Shown here one piece after another: positions 28,066 to 36,242 of a stretch of DNA of 64,000 nt. The notes under the pieces are model-generated. The model searched no databases, had not been told where the DNA came from, and saw nothing but the letters and a program-made list of their open reading frames with translations. Made by a program: the position numbers and the translations under genes. The stretch comes from Pseudomonas extremaustralis (lineage in GTDB: Bacteria > Pseudomonadota > Gammaproteobacteria > Pseudomonadales > Pseudomonadaceae), in the NCBI RefSeq assembly GCF_900102035.1, contig NZ_LT629689.1, positions 6,110,501 to 6,174,500 of the forward strand. The letters are read 5' to 3'. Each line of letters starts with the position of its first letter. Position 1 is the stretch's first letter.

Positions 28066-28080
28066 ATTCCAGTTTGGAAT
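28066..28080. promoter_or_regulatory. LysR-type operator between lysR and cidA-like gene
   Basis: ATTCCAGTTTGGAAT is a perfect 6-3-6 dyad that includes the T-N11-A LysR signature (T28067, A28079). It begins 8 bp upstream of the lysR start and lies in the divergent cidA promoter region, which suits autoregulation with activation. Confidence 0.75.
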
Positions 28081-28156
28081 AGTTGGCAGTCTAACAATTC
28101 GCTGTGGGGATGGAAGCGGCCTCTCTAAAATGGAGGCCTACGAGGACCCAAAGCCC

Positions 28157-28543
28157 ATGAAACGTTTAAGCTTCAAACACATCGGCCGTCTGCTGACTGA
28201 ATTGCTCGTGCTGCTGGCCATCTACCTGCTCGGTACTCAATTGGTGGCCTGGTTGGCGTGGCCCATCCCCGGTGGCGTGATGGGCCTTGGCCTGTTGCTG
28301 GCGACCTTCGCCACCGGCCTGGTCAAGCCGGCGGCCCTGCAACTGGGGGCGGGTGTGCTGATGGCGGAGATGTTGTTGTTCTTTATTCCGGCATTGATGA
28401 GCCTGTTGGACTACGGCGGCCTGGTGCGCAATGACGGTTGGCGCATTCTGCTGGTGATCGGCTTTAGCACCCTGGCGGTCATGCTGGTGACGGCCTTCAC
28501 CGTGGAAATGGTGTGTCGCTGGAAGGTGCGCCATGAAGCTTGA
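28157..28543 (+). CDS. CidA/LrgA-family holin-like membrane protein
   Basis: A 128-residue inner-membrane protein with four hydrophobic segments and the family core YLLGTQLVAWLAWPIPGGVMGLGLL. CidA/LrgA proteins work with LrgB/CidB partners in overflow metabolite (pyruvate, acetate) transport and in murein hydrolase control and programmed lysis. ATG 28157 has CGAGGAC upstream; in-frame sequence before it adds no membrane segment. Its 3' end overlaps the next gene by 11 bp, indicating coupling. Confidence 0.92.
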   Translation: MKRLSFKHIGRLLTELLVLLAIYLLGTQLVAWLAWPIPGGVMGLGLLLATFATGLVKPAALQLGAGVLMAEMLLFFIPALMSLLDYGGLVRNDGWRILLVIGFSTLAVMLVTAFTVEMVCRWKVRHEA

Positions 28544-29219
28544 ACTGATGCCGGTGTTCTGGCTTGCCCTGACCCTGGGCGCGTATTTCTTCAGTCGCTG
28601 GATCTACCGTCGGACCGGGCGCTACCTGTTGTCGCCGCTGATCCTGGTGCCTGCGCTGCTGCTCGCGGTGGCCGTGCCGATGCACACCGCCTATGCCGAA
28701 TACGCCAGCGACACCCACTGGCTGATGCTGGTGCTGGGCCCGGTGACGGTGGCGTTCGCGGTGCCGATCTGGCAGCAACGACGTTTGCTGGCGCAGTATT
28801 GGTCGGCCTTGCTGCTGGGGATGCTGGCCGGCAGCGCGGCGTCCATCGCCACCTCGTTCGGTTTGGCCAAGGCGCTGGCGCTGGACAGTGCGGTGACGAT
28901 GTCGCTGGTGCCGCGTTCGATCACCACGCCGTTCGCTATGCCGATGTCGTCGGATCTGGGCGGCGTGCCGGAATTGACTGCCGTGTTCGTGATGTTCACC
29001 GGCGTGTTCGGTGCGCTGCTCGGCGGTGTGCTGCTCAAGTGGTTGCCGTTGCGCACGCCGCTGGCCCGTGGCGCGTTGTTCGGCGTGGGCGCCCACGGCG
29101 CAGGTGTCAGCCGGGCCCATGAAGTGGGCGGCGAAGAGGGCTCCGTCGCGGGCCTGGTGATGGTGTTGACGGGCTTGCTCAATCTGTTCGCCGCGCCTTT
29201 GCTGGCGGCACTTCTCTGA
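28533..29219 (+). CDS. LrgB/CidB-family membrane protein
   Basis: A 228-residue LrgB-family protein with about six hydrophobic helices and the diagnostic SLVPRSITTPFAMPMSSDLGG and GVGAHGAGVSRAHE segments. It is the obligate partner of the CidA/LrgA protein encoded immediately upstream. Translation begins inside the upstream gene, which makes balanced synthesis likely. Control is probably by the divergent LysR regulator. Confidence 0.93.
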   Translation: MKLELMPVFWLALTLGAYFFSRWIYRRTGRYLLSPLILVPALLLAVAVPMHTAYAEYASDTHWLMLVLGPVTVAFAVPIWQQRRLLAQYWSALLLGMLAGSAASIATSFGLAKALALDSAVTMSLVPRSITTPFAMPMSSDLGGVPELTAVFVMFTGVFGALLGGVLLKWLPLRTPLARGALFGVGAHGAGVSRAHEVGGEEGSVAGLVMVLTGLLNLFAAPLLAALL

Positions 29220-29249
29220 CGCGACTTGAACAAACTTCAACTATTCTCA

Positions 29250-29268
29250 TGACTGACTCGTTCAGTCA
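29250..29268. promoter_or_regulatory. TetR-type dyad upstream of the aldolase gene
   Basis: TGACTGA-CTCGT-TCAGTCA is a perfect 7-5-7 inverted repeat in the 150-bp gap before the class II aldolase gene. Its form is typical of TetR-family operators, yet no TetR gene is in this window, so the regulator would be encoded elsewhere. Confidence 0.5.
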
Positions 29269-29369
29269 TCAAGCTGGCTGCCAAGGCAACTACCCCAGCC
29301 ATGAGGTCTGACTAGACTGGCCCATCACAGAAGAAAAACAATAAAAAATGCGCCAAGGAGGTCATTACC

Positions 29370-30152
29370 GTGAGCTCAGCCCCTGCTGCATCGTCACCGA
29401 CTGTCAAAGGCCAGGTCAGCGCCGCTGAATGGCAAACCCGTGTCGACCTCGCTGCCTGCTATCGCCTGGTCGCGCTGAATGGCTGGGACGATCTGATCTT
29501 CACCCACATCTCGGCCAAGGTGCCGGGCACCGATGATTTCCTGATCAACCCATACGGGCTGATGTTCCATGAGATCACCGCCTCGAGCCTGGTCAAGGTC
29601 GACCAGGCCGGCAACAAGCGGATGGACAGCCCCTACGAGATCAACCCGGCGGGCTACACCATCCACAGCGCCATCCATGAAGTTCGTCATGACGTGACGT
29701 GCGTGCTGCACACCCACACCGCCGCCGGTGTCGCGGTGGCGGCGCAGAAGCAGGGCGTGCTGCCGATCAGCCAGCAGTCGATATTCGTGTTGTCGAGCCT
29801 GGCCTATCACGCCTACGAAGGCGTGGCGTTGAACCACGAAGAGAAGGCCCGCTTGCAGGCCGACCTTGGCGACAAAAACTTCCTGATGCTGCACAACCAC
29901 GGTCTGCTGACCTGCGGCGGCACCATCGCCGATACCTTCCTGATGATGTTCACGTTCCAGCGTGCCTGCGAGATCCAAGTGCTGGCGCAAAGCGGCGGGG
30001 TTGAATTGATCGCCATCGACGCGCCGATTCTTGCCGGGGCCAAGGCGATGGTGGCGGCGGTCACCAAAAGCGCACAAGGTATGGGCGGTGCGTTGGCCTG
30101 GCCGGCGTTGCTGCGCAAGCTGGACAGTCAAGACCCTGGGTATAAAAGTTGA
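29370..30152 (+). CDS. Class II aldolase/adducin family protein
   Basis: A 260-residue class II aldolase-fold protein. The zinc ligands are seen in VLHTHTAAGVAVAA (His-x-His) and LHNHGLLTCGG, with NPYGLMFHEITASSLVKVD as the phosphate/substrate loop. Family members act as aldolases, epimerases or decarboxylases on small hydroxy-acids or sugar phosphates; the substrate here is unknown. GTG 29370 is the start because AAGGAGGT precedes it at ideal distance. The stop overlaps the next start by 1 bp. Confidence 0.88.
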   Translation: MSSAPAASSPTVKGQVSAAEWQTRVDLAACYRLVALNGWDDLIFTHISAKVPGTDDFLINPYGLMFHEITASSLVKVDQAGNKRMDSPYEINPAGYTIHSAIHEVRHDVTCVLHTHTAAGVAVAAQKQGVLPISQQSIFVLSSLAYHAYEGVALNHEEKARLQADLGDKNFLMLHNHGLLTCGGTIADTFLMMFTFQRACEIQVLAQSGGVELIAIDAPILAGAKAMVAAVTKSAQGMGGALAWPALLRKLDSQDPGYKS

Positions 30153-31054
30153 TGCCGCTCGCCGAGATCCCGCTCAGAGCCTGGCGCAAGCACGCGCGGG
30201 AATTCGTCTTTCGCGGCCGCGCCATCCGCTATTGGGTGGCGGGGCAGGGCGAACCGCTGTTGCTGATCCACGGCTTCCCCACCGCCAGCTGGGACTGGCA
30301 TTACCTGTGGCAACCCTTGGCCCAACGCAACCTGGTGATTGCCTGCGACATGCTCGGCTTTGGCGATTCGGCCAAACCGCTGGACCACGCCTATTGCCTG
30401 CTGGAGCAGGCGGACCTGCAACAGGCCCTGTTGGAACACCTGCGGGTGACGCAGCCGGTTCACGTCTTGGCTCACGACTACGGTGACAGCGTGGCCCAGG
30501 AACTGTTGGCGCGGCATTATGAAGGCCGGTTCGAGATGGCCAGCTGTGTGTTTCTCAACGGTGGGCTGTTTCCCGAAACCCATCGCACGGCGCTGGTGCA
30601 AAAACTGCTGCTCAGCCCCCTGGGCTGGATGATTGGTCGCGCGTTCGGACGCAATGCCTTGGCCGACAACTTCAGCCTGATTTTCGGCCCCGACACCCGC
30701 CCCAGCGAAAGCGCCCTGGACGATTTCTGGAGCCTGATCAGCTGCAATGAGGGCCCGCGCATCCTGCATAAATTGATCGCCTATATTCCCCAGCGTCGGC
30801 GCCTGCGTGAACGCTGGGTGAGCGCGATGCAGCGCGGCGAAGTGCCGCTGCGGGTAATCGACGGCGAGATCGACCCGATCTCCGGCGCGCACATGGTCGA
30901 GCGTTACCAGCAATTGGTGCCTCACGCCGACACGGTGCTGCTGGCCAATATCGGCCACTATCCGCAGATCGAGGCACCGGTGCAGGTGCTCAAGCACTAC
31001 CTGGCCTTTCGTGAGCAGGTCAGTCATTCGATCGCGCGCGTGGCCTATTCCTAA
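30152..31054 (+). CDS. Alpha/beta hydrolase, MEST/epoxide-hydrolase-like
   Basis: A 300-residue alpha/beta-hydrolase. The oxyanion strand is LLIHGFPTASWDWHY. The nucleophile elbow reads LAHDYGDSVAQELL, with Asp as probable nucleophile, as in epoxide hydrolases and haloalkane dehalogenases. The final NIGHYPQIEAP supplies the His. This HDYGD elbow closely resembles the eukaryotic MEST proteins. It overlaps the aldolase stop (TGATG at 30150-30154), so the two form an operon. A REP doublet follows. Substrate unknown. Confidence 0.86.
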   Translation: MPLAEIPLRAWRKHAREFVFRGRAIRYWVAGQGEPLLLIHGFPTASWDWHYLWQPLAQRNLVIACDMLGFGDSAKPLDHAYCLLEQADLQQALLEHLRVTQPVHVLAHDYGDSVAQELLARHYEGRFEMASCVFLNGGLFPETHRTALVQKLLLSPLGWMIGRAFGRNALADNFSLIFGPDTRPSESALDDFWSLISCNEGPRILHKLIAYIPQRRRLRERWVSAMQRGEVPLRVIDGEIDPISGAHMVERYQQLVPHADTVLLANIGHYPQIEAPVQVLKHYLAFREQVSHSIARVAYS

Positions 31055-31074
31055 CCGCGAATTCTGTAGGAGCG

Positions 31075-31164
31075 AGCTTGCTCGCGAAGATCGCCAACGA
31101 TAACGCGGGGAACCTGATGCCGCGCGGTGCTCCTGGGTTTTTCGCGAGCAAGCTCGCTCCTACG
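31075..31164. repeat. REP doublet (REPIN), copy 4
   Basis: Inverted cores TAGGAGCGAGCTTGCTCGCG and CGCGAGCAAGCTCGCTCCTA with linker CGCCAACGATAACGCGGGG. It follows the hydrolase gene. The linker is about 10 bp shorter than in copies 1-3. Confidence 0.93.
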
Positions 31165-31286
31165 GGACTGTGGGCAATCATCCCCTGGCCTTATCGGGCA
31201 CTATTCAGCCGCAGCCGTATTTATTGTGACCCGCGACGCCTTGCCGGACACTCGACCCATTCCCCTTGTCGCCATTGGAGTTCGGT

Positions 31287-32198
31287 ATGAGTCAGTCAGT
31301 GCAGTTTCAAGATAAGGTCGTGATCGTCACCGGTGCCGGCGGCGGATTGGGGCGGGCCCATGCGCTGCTGTTCGCCCGACACGGGGCCAAGGTTCTGGTC
31401 AACGATCTGGGCGGTTCCACCCAAGGCGAGGGCGCCAATGCCTCGGCCGCCGACCGGGTGGTGGCCGAGATCCGTGCCGCGGGCGGTATCGCCGAGGCCA
31501 ACCATGACTCTGTCACCGACGGTGACAAAATCGTGCACAACGCCCTCGACGTCTTCGGTCGCGTCGATGTGGTGGTGAACAACGCCGGCATCCTGCGCGA
31601 CAAGACCTTCCACAAAATGGAGGACAGCGACTGGGACCTGGTTTACCGGGTGCACGTCGAAGGTGCCTACAAAGTCACCCGCGCCGCCTGGCCCCATCTG
31701 CGTGAGCAAAGCTACGGTCGGGTGATCTTCACCGCGTCCACCTCGGGCATCTACGGCAACTTCGGCCAGTCCAACTACGGCATGGCCAAGCTCGGCCTGT
31801 ATGGCCTGACCCGCACCCTGGCCCTGGAAGGGCGCAAGAACAACATCCTGGTCAACGCCATCGCCCCCACTGGCGGCACGCGCATGACCGAAGGCCTGAT
31901 TCCACCACAAGTATTCGAACGCCTCAAACCCGAACTGGTCAGCCCGCTGGTGGTGTACCTGGGCAGCGAGGCGTGCCAGGAAACCTCGGGGTTGTTCGAG
32001 GTGGGCGGTGGCTGGATCGGCAAAACCCGCTGGGAACGCAGCCTGGGCGTGGGTTTCGACCCCGAGGCGGGGTTCTCGCCCGAGGACGTGGCGGCGCACT
32101 GGCAGCAGATCTGCGACTTCGAGGGCGCCGTCCATCCCAAGGACAATATCGAGGCCTTGAAGGAGATGATGGCCAACTTGCAGAAATACAGCCTGTGA
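31287..32198 (+). CDS. SDR oxidoreductase, MFE-2/HSD17B4-like 3-hydroxyacyl-CoA dehydrogenase
   Basis: A 303-residue short-chain dehydrogenase with TGAGGGLGRAHALLFA, the signature insert LVNDLGGSTQGEGANASAAD, NNAGILRD, and the catalytic YGMAKLGLYG. The insert and the C-terminal tail (SPEDVAAHWQQICDF) match the dehydrogenase domain of peroxisomal multifunctional enzyme type 2, which acts on 3-hydroxyacyl-CoA or steroid side-chain CoA esters. ATG 31287 has TTGGAG upstream. An intrinsic terminator follows. It sits between the hydrolase and the DUF1302/DUF1329 pair, suggesting a shared catabolic role. Confidence 0.9.
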   Translation: MSQSVQFQDKVVIVTGAGGGLGRAHALLFARHGAKVLVNDLGGSTQGEGANASAADRVVAEIRAAGGIAEANHDSVTDGDKIVHNALDVFGRVDVVVNNAGILRDKTFHKMEDSDWDLVYRVHVEGAYKVTRAAWPHLREQSYGRVIFTASTSGIYGNFGQSNYGMAKLGLYGLTRTLALEGRKNNILVNAIAPTGGTRMTEGLIPPQVFERLKPELVSPLVVYLGSEACQETSGLFEVGGGWIGKTRWERSLGVGFDPEAGFSPEDVAAHWQQICDFEGAVHPKDNIEALKEMMANLQKYSL

Positions 32199-32222
32199 TC
32201 GTTGTCTGAAAAGACCCAATCC

Positions 32223-32254
32223 AACGGGGCGCTCATGGCGCCCCGTTTTATTTC
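32223..32254 (+). terminator. Terminator after the SDR gene
   Basis: AACGGGGCGC, loop TCATG, GCGCCCCGTT, then TTATTTC. A 10-bp perfect stem with a T-rich tail, 24 bp after the stop. Confidence 0.88.
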
Positions 32255-32258
32255 AGGC

Positions 32259-32288
32259 AAAAAAAAGCCGCTACAAGAGCAGCGGCTG
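32259..32288 (-). terminator. Orphan minus-strand terminator
   Basis: On the minus strand, AGCCGCTG, a short loop, then AGCGGCTTTTTTTT. A strong T-run follows the stem only in the minus direction. No minus-strand gene lies in the next several kilobases, so the terminator implies an unannotated short transcript. Confidence 0.6.
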
Positions 32289-32679
32289 AAGTAAGACGTT
32301 AGATTAAGGAGCTACAAATCAACGTCAGTGAACACTGGTAACAGATTGAAAACGTTCATCAATCCATTCAAATCTGGCTTGCCTTCCTGTTGCGGAAGTG
32401 GGCGGTTTGCCCTGAAAGCGAGGCCAGAATAGTCGCTTGTAACAAAATGAGTAATAGCACTTCAGGACAAGGACTGTTACGGATAGCGCAACAGTTCTGC
32501 GGTGCGCCATCCATTGCCCTGATAAGCCACCATCCACCCCGTCCATGGGCCTGTTCAGGCCCCGGCCAGAGCGGCCTGTCATCCTTTCGAGCGACAACAC
32601 GAATCCCTCCTTGGTGCGCTTATCGCTCCTGATGCGCGGCAGTAGGGTGGGGCCTTCTGTCACTCACCGGGGAAGACGC
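32289..32679. other. Gene-free leader before the DUF1302 gene
   Basis: About 390 bp with no credible coding frame on either strand. It should hold the promoter of the DUF1302-DUF1329 operon and, on the minus strand, the start of any transcript ending at the orphan terminator. I see no clear operator dyad. Confidence 0.5.
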
Positions 32680-34461
32680 ATGACAAGAACAACAATGCGC
32701 GCCATCTTCAGGCCACAGGCGCTGGCCGCTGCGGTTGCGTTGGGGTGCTGTGCCCAGGCACAGGCTGTTTCATTCAACATTGGCGAGATCGAAGGGCAAT
32801 TCGATTCCTCGCTGTCGGTGGGCGCGAGCTGGGGCATGCGCGATGCCGATAAAAGCCTCGTGGGCACCGTCAATGGCGGCACCGGCCAGGCGTCCACCGG
32901 CGATGACGGGCGCTTGAACTTCAAGAAGGGCGAAACGTTCTCGAAGATCTTCAAGGGCATTCATGACCTGGAACTGAAGTACGGCGACACCGGTGTGTTC
33001 GTGCGTGGCAAGTATTGGTATGACTTCGAACTCAAGGACGAAGACCGCGAGTTCAAACAGATCAGTGATCACAACCGCAAGGAAGGCGCCAAGTCCAGCG
33101 GCGCGCAGATCCTCGATGCCTTCGTCTACCACAACTATTCCCTGGGCGACCTGCCGGGCACCGTGCGCGCCGGTAAGCAGGTGGTCAGCTGGGGCGAAAG
33201 CACCTTCATCGGCAACTCCATCAACAGCATCAACCCGATTGACGTGTCGGCGTTCCGCCGTCCGGGCGCCGAGATCAAGGAAGGCCTGATTCCGGTCAAC
33301 ATGCTGTTCGCGTCCCAGAGCCTGACCAATCAACTGACCGTGGAAGGCTTCTACCAGTTGGAGTGGGACCAGACCGTGTTGGACAACTGCGGCACCTTCT
33401 TCGGCGGTGACGTGGCGGCGGATGGTTGCACCAATAACTACACGGTGGGCAGCCCGGCGATTGCGCCGTTGCAACCGATCGCGGCCGCGCGCGGCCAAGG
33501 CTTTGTGGTGACCCGCGAAGGCGTGGTGGTGCAACGTGCTGGCGATCGCGATGCACGGGATTCCGGCCAGTTCGGCGCAGCCTTGCGCTGGTTGGGCGAC
33601 GACACCGAGTACGGCCTGTACTTCATGAACTACCACAGCCGTACCCCGATGGTGGGCACGATCACCGCCAACACTAACCTCGCCACCATCGGCGGGATTG
33701 CCGCGGCCGCCCCCGCCGGCTTCGGTTCGGCCCTGGCCCAGAGCACCATGCTCGGCCGTGGCCAGTACTATCTGGATTACCCGGAAGACATCCGCCTGTA
33801 TGGCGCAAGCTTCTCCACCACCTTGCCCACCGGCACGGCGTGGACCGGGGAAATCAGCTATCGCCCCAATGCCCCGGTACAACTCAACACCACCGACCTG
33901 ACCCTGGCGCTGATCAACCCGATTGCCGGCAACGCAGCCTCGCCGATCAGTTCCTCTTTCGGCGCCGACAACAAAGGCTACCGCCGCAAGGAAATCACCC
34001 AGATCCAAAGCACCATGACCCAGTTCTTCGACCAGGTGCTGGGCGCCGAACGCCTGACCCTGGTGGGCGAAGCGGCCATCGTGCATGTCGGCGGCCTGGA
34101 AGATAAATCCAAGCTGCGTTACGGCCGCGACTCGGTGTATGGCGCCTACGGTTTCCAAGGCGACACCGATGGCTTCGTCACCTCCACCTCGTGGGGCTAC
34201 CGCGCGCGGGCGATCCTGGACTACAACAACGTGTTCGCCGGGATCAACCTCAAGCCCAACCTGTCCTGGTCCCACGACGTCGCCGGCTACGGCCCCAACG
34301 GCCTGTTCAACAAAGGCGCCAAGGCCATCAGCGTCGGCGTCGATGCGGACTACCGCAACACCTACACCGCCAGCCTCAGCTACACCGACTTTTTTGGCGG
34401 CGATTACAACACCCTGACCGACCGCGACTTCCTCGCCCTCAGCTTTGGCGTGAACTTCTGA
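32680..34461 (+). CDS. DUF1302 outer-membrane protein
   Basis: A 593-residue exported protein. The signal peptide (about 1-30, ending AQAQA) is followed by a long, aromatic, Gly- and Asn-rich sequence of alternating polarity and a C-terminal strand ending in Phe (LALSFGVNF). These suggest an outer-membrane beta-barrel. DUF1302 proteins almost always occur with DUF1329 proteins, as here, in loci for degrading hydrophobic substrates. ATG 32680 follows GGGGAAGA; in-frame sequence before it is not signal-like. Confidence 0.9.
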   Translation: MTRTTMRAIFRPQALAAAVALGCCAQAQAVSFNIGEIEGQFDSSLSVGASWGMRDADKSLVGTVNGGTGQASTGDDGRLNFKKGETFSKIFKGIHDLELKYGDTGVFVRGKYWYDFELKDEDREFKQISDHNRKEGAKSSGAQILDAFVYHNYSLGDLPGTVRAGKQVVSWGESTFIGNSINSINPIDVSAFRRPGAEIKEGLIPVNMLFASQSLTNQLTVEGFYQLEWDQTVLDNCGTFFGGDVAADGCTNNYTVGSPAIAPLQPIAAARGQGFVVTREGVVVQRAGDRDARDSGQFGAALRWLGDDTEYGLYFMNYHSRTPMVGTITANTNLATIGGIAAAAPAGFGSALAQSTMLGRGQYYLDYPEDIRLYGASFSTTLPTGTAWTGEISYRPNAPVQLNTTDLTLALINPIAGNAASPISSSFGADNKGYRRKEITQIQSTMTQFFDQVLGAERLTLVGEAAIVHVGGLEDKSKLRYGRDSVYGAYGFQGDTDGFVTSTSWGYRARAILDYNNVFAGINLKPNLSWSHDVAGYGPNGLFNKGAKAISVGVDADYRNTYTASLSYTDFFGGDYNTLTDRDFLALSFGVNF

Positions 34462-34487
34462 TTTGGCTTAAAGAAGGACAACAATCC

Positions 34488-35846
34488 ATGCGTAAGACAA
34501 TTGCAGTGCTGGCCCTGAGTCTATTGGCCACCCACGTGATGGCGGCGGTGTCGCCGGAAGAGGCGGCCAAGCTGGGCACCACCCTGACGCCGATCGGCGC
34601 GGAAAAGGCCGGCAACGCCGATGGCTCGATTCCGGCCTGGACCGGCGGCATTCCGAAAAACGCCGGTGCGGTGGACAGCAAAGGCTTCCTCGCCGACCCG
34701 TTCGCCAACGAAAAACCGCTGTTCGTGATCACCGCGGCCACCGTCGACAAGTACAAGGACAAACTTTCCGAAGGCCAGGTGGCGATGTTCAAGCGTTACC
34801 CCGAGACCTACAAGATCCCGGTGTACCCGACCCACCGCACGGTCAATCTGCCGCCGGAGATCTACGAGTCGATCAAGCGCAGCGCGCTGAACGTCAAGCC
34901 GATCAACGATGGCAATGGCCTGGAGGGTTTCACCGGCAACCGTTACTACGCGTTCCCGATCCCCAAGAATGGCGTGGAGGTGCTGTGGAACCACATCACC
35001 CGCTACCACGGCGGCAACCTGCGGCGCATCATCACCCAGGCCACACCGCAGACCAACGGCAGCTACACGCCGATCCGCTTCGAGGAAGAAGTGGCCGTGC
35101 CGCAGTTGATCCCGGACATGGACCCGGCCAAGGCGGCCAACGTGCTGAGTTTCTTCAAGCAGTCGGTTACCGCGCCGGCGCGTCTGGCGGGCGGCGTACT
35201 GCTGGTGCATGAAACCCTCGACCAAGTGAAGGAACCGCGCCTGGCATGGATCTACAACGCCGGCCAGCGCCGCGTACGCCGTGCGCCGCAAGTGGCCTAC
35301 GACGGGCCGGGCACGGCGTCCGACGGTCTGCGCACCTCGGACAACTTCGACATGTTCTCCGGCGCGCCCGACCGCTACGACTGGAAACTGGTGGGCAAGA
35401 AGGAGATGTACATCCCCTACAACAGCTACAAGCTCGACTCACCGTCGCTCAAGTACGACGACATCATCAAGGCCGGGCATATCAACCAAGACCTGACCCG
35501 CTATGAGCTGCACCGGGTGTGGGAAGTGATCGGCACCGTCAAGCCGAACGAGCGGCATATCTACGCCAAGCGCCACATGTACATCGACGAAGACAGCTGG
35601 CAAGTGGCGCTGGTGGATCACTACGATGGCCGTGGCCAGTTGTGGCGGGTCGCCGAGGGCCATGCGCAGTTCTACTACGATCACCAGACCCCTGCGTATA
35701 CCGTGGAAACCCTCTACGACATCATTGCCGGGCGCTACATCGCCCTGGGGATGAAGAACGAGGAGAAGAGCAGCTTTGTGTTCGGCTTTGCGGCGAAGGC
35801 GGCGGATTACACCCCGGCGGCATTGAGAGCCACGGGGGTGCGCTGA
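34488..35846 (+). CDS. DUF1329 periplasmic/outer-membrane lipoprotein-like protein
   Basis: A 452-residue exported protein. The signal peptide ends HVMA (residue ~19), and the mature protein begins AVSPEEAAKLGTTLTPIGAEK, the family signature. It has the LolA/LolB-like beta fold predicted for DUF1329, with many Tyr/Trp residues and RRVRRAPQVAYDGPG. It is 26 bp after the DUF1302 gene with AAGAAGGA before ATG 34488, forming a two-gene operon. The pair is thought to move hydrophobic compounds across the envelope; the substrate is unknown. Confidence 0.9.
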   Translation: MRKTIAVLALSLLATHVMAAVSPEEAAKLGTTLTPIGAEKAGNADGSIPAWTGGIPKNAGAVDSKGFLADPFANEKPLFVITAATVDKYKDKLSEGQVAMFKRYPETYKIPVYPTHRTVNLPPEIYESIKRSALNVKPINDGNGLEGFTGNRYYAFPIPKNGVEVLWNHITRYHGGNLRRIITQATPQTNGSYTPIRFEEEVAVPQLIPDMDPAKAANVLSFFKQSVTAPARLAGGVLLVHETLDQVKEPRLAWIYNAGQRRVRRAPQVAYDGPGTASDGLRTSDNFDMFSGAPDRYDWKLVGKKEMYIPYNSYKLDSPSLKYDDIIKAGHINQDLTRYELHRVWEVIGTVKPNERHIYAKRHMYIDEDSWQVALVDHYDGRGQLWRVAEGHAQFYYDHQTPAYTVETLYDIIAGRYIALGMKNEEKSSFVFGFAAKAADYTPAALRATGVR

Positions 35847-35852
35847 TCTCCC

Positions 35853-35950
35853 TGTGAGATGTCGGAGGGGGCTTGCTGTCGATAGCGGTGGTTTAGTTCA
35901 GGCAGGTGTCGACTGTCCCATCGCTATCGGGAGCAAGCCCCCTCGCACAC
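35853..35950. repeat. REP doublet, GGGGGCTTGCT/GATAGCGG family, copy 1
   Basis: Left arm CGGAGGGGGCTTGCTGTCGA with GATAGCGG, right arm ATCGCTATCGGGAGCAAGCC ending about 35949. This is a second REP family, distinct from the GAGCGAGCTTGCTC type, directly after the DUF1329 gene. Confidence 0.8.
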
Positions 35951-36043
35951 TTGACCCAGTGATCTGGCCGGTCATGACTGCTTAGCCATGAGATCCAGGC
36001 CGGCTTCGCCAGTGAGGCCTCCCCCCAAGGCAGAGCAAACCCA

Positions 36044-36130
36044 ATGTGGGGGGCTTGCTCCCGATAGCGGTTTTTCAATCAGAGATAAACTGACTGACAC
36101 CCCACCATCGCAAGCAAGCCCTCTCACATT
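36044..36130. repeat. REP doublet, GGGGGCTTGCT/GATAGCGG family, copy 2
   Basis: Left arm GGGGGGCTTGCTCCCGATAG, right arm ATCGCAAGCAAGCCCTCTCA, a more degenerate copy 94 bp after the first. Together these repeats fill most of the 396-bp gap before the LuxR gene. Confidence 0.75.
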
Positions 36131-36242
36131 GGGTTTTATGCATGCCTGTCAATCACCCCGCTGAATACTTCTTCAACAACCGCCGGCCACAGGACTAGGG
36201 TAGGCGTCAGGTTGCAAAACAATAAGAACGCAGGATGCAGCA

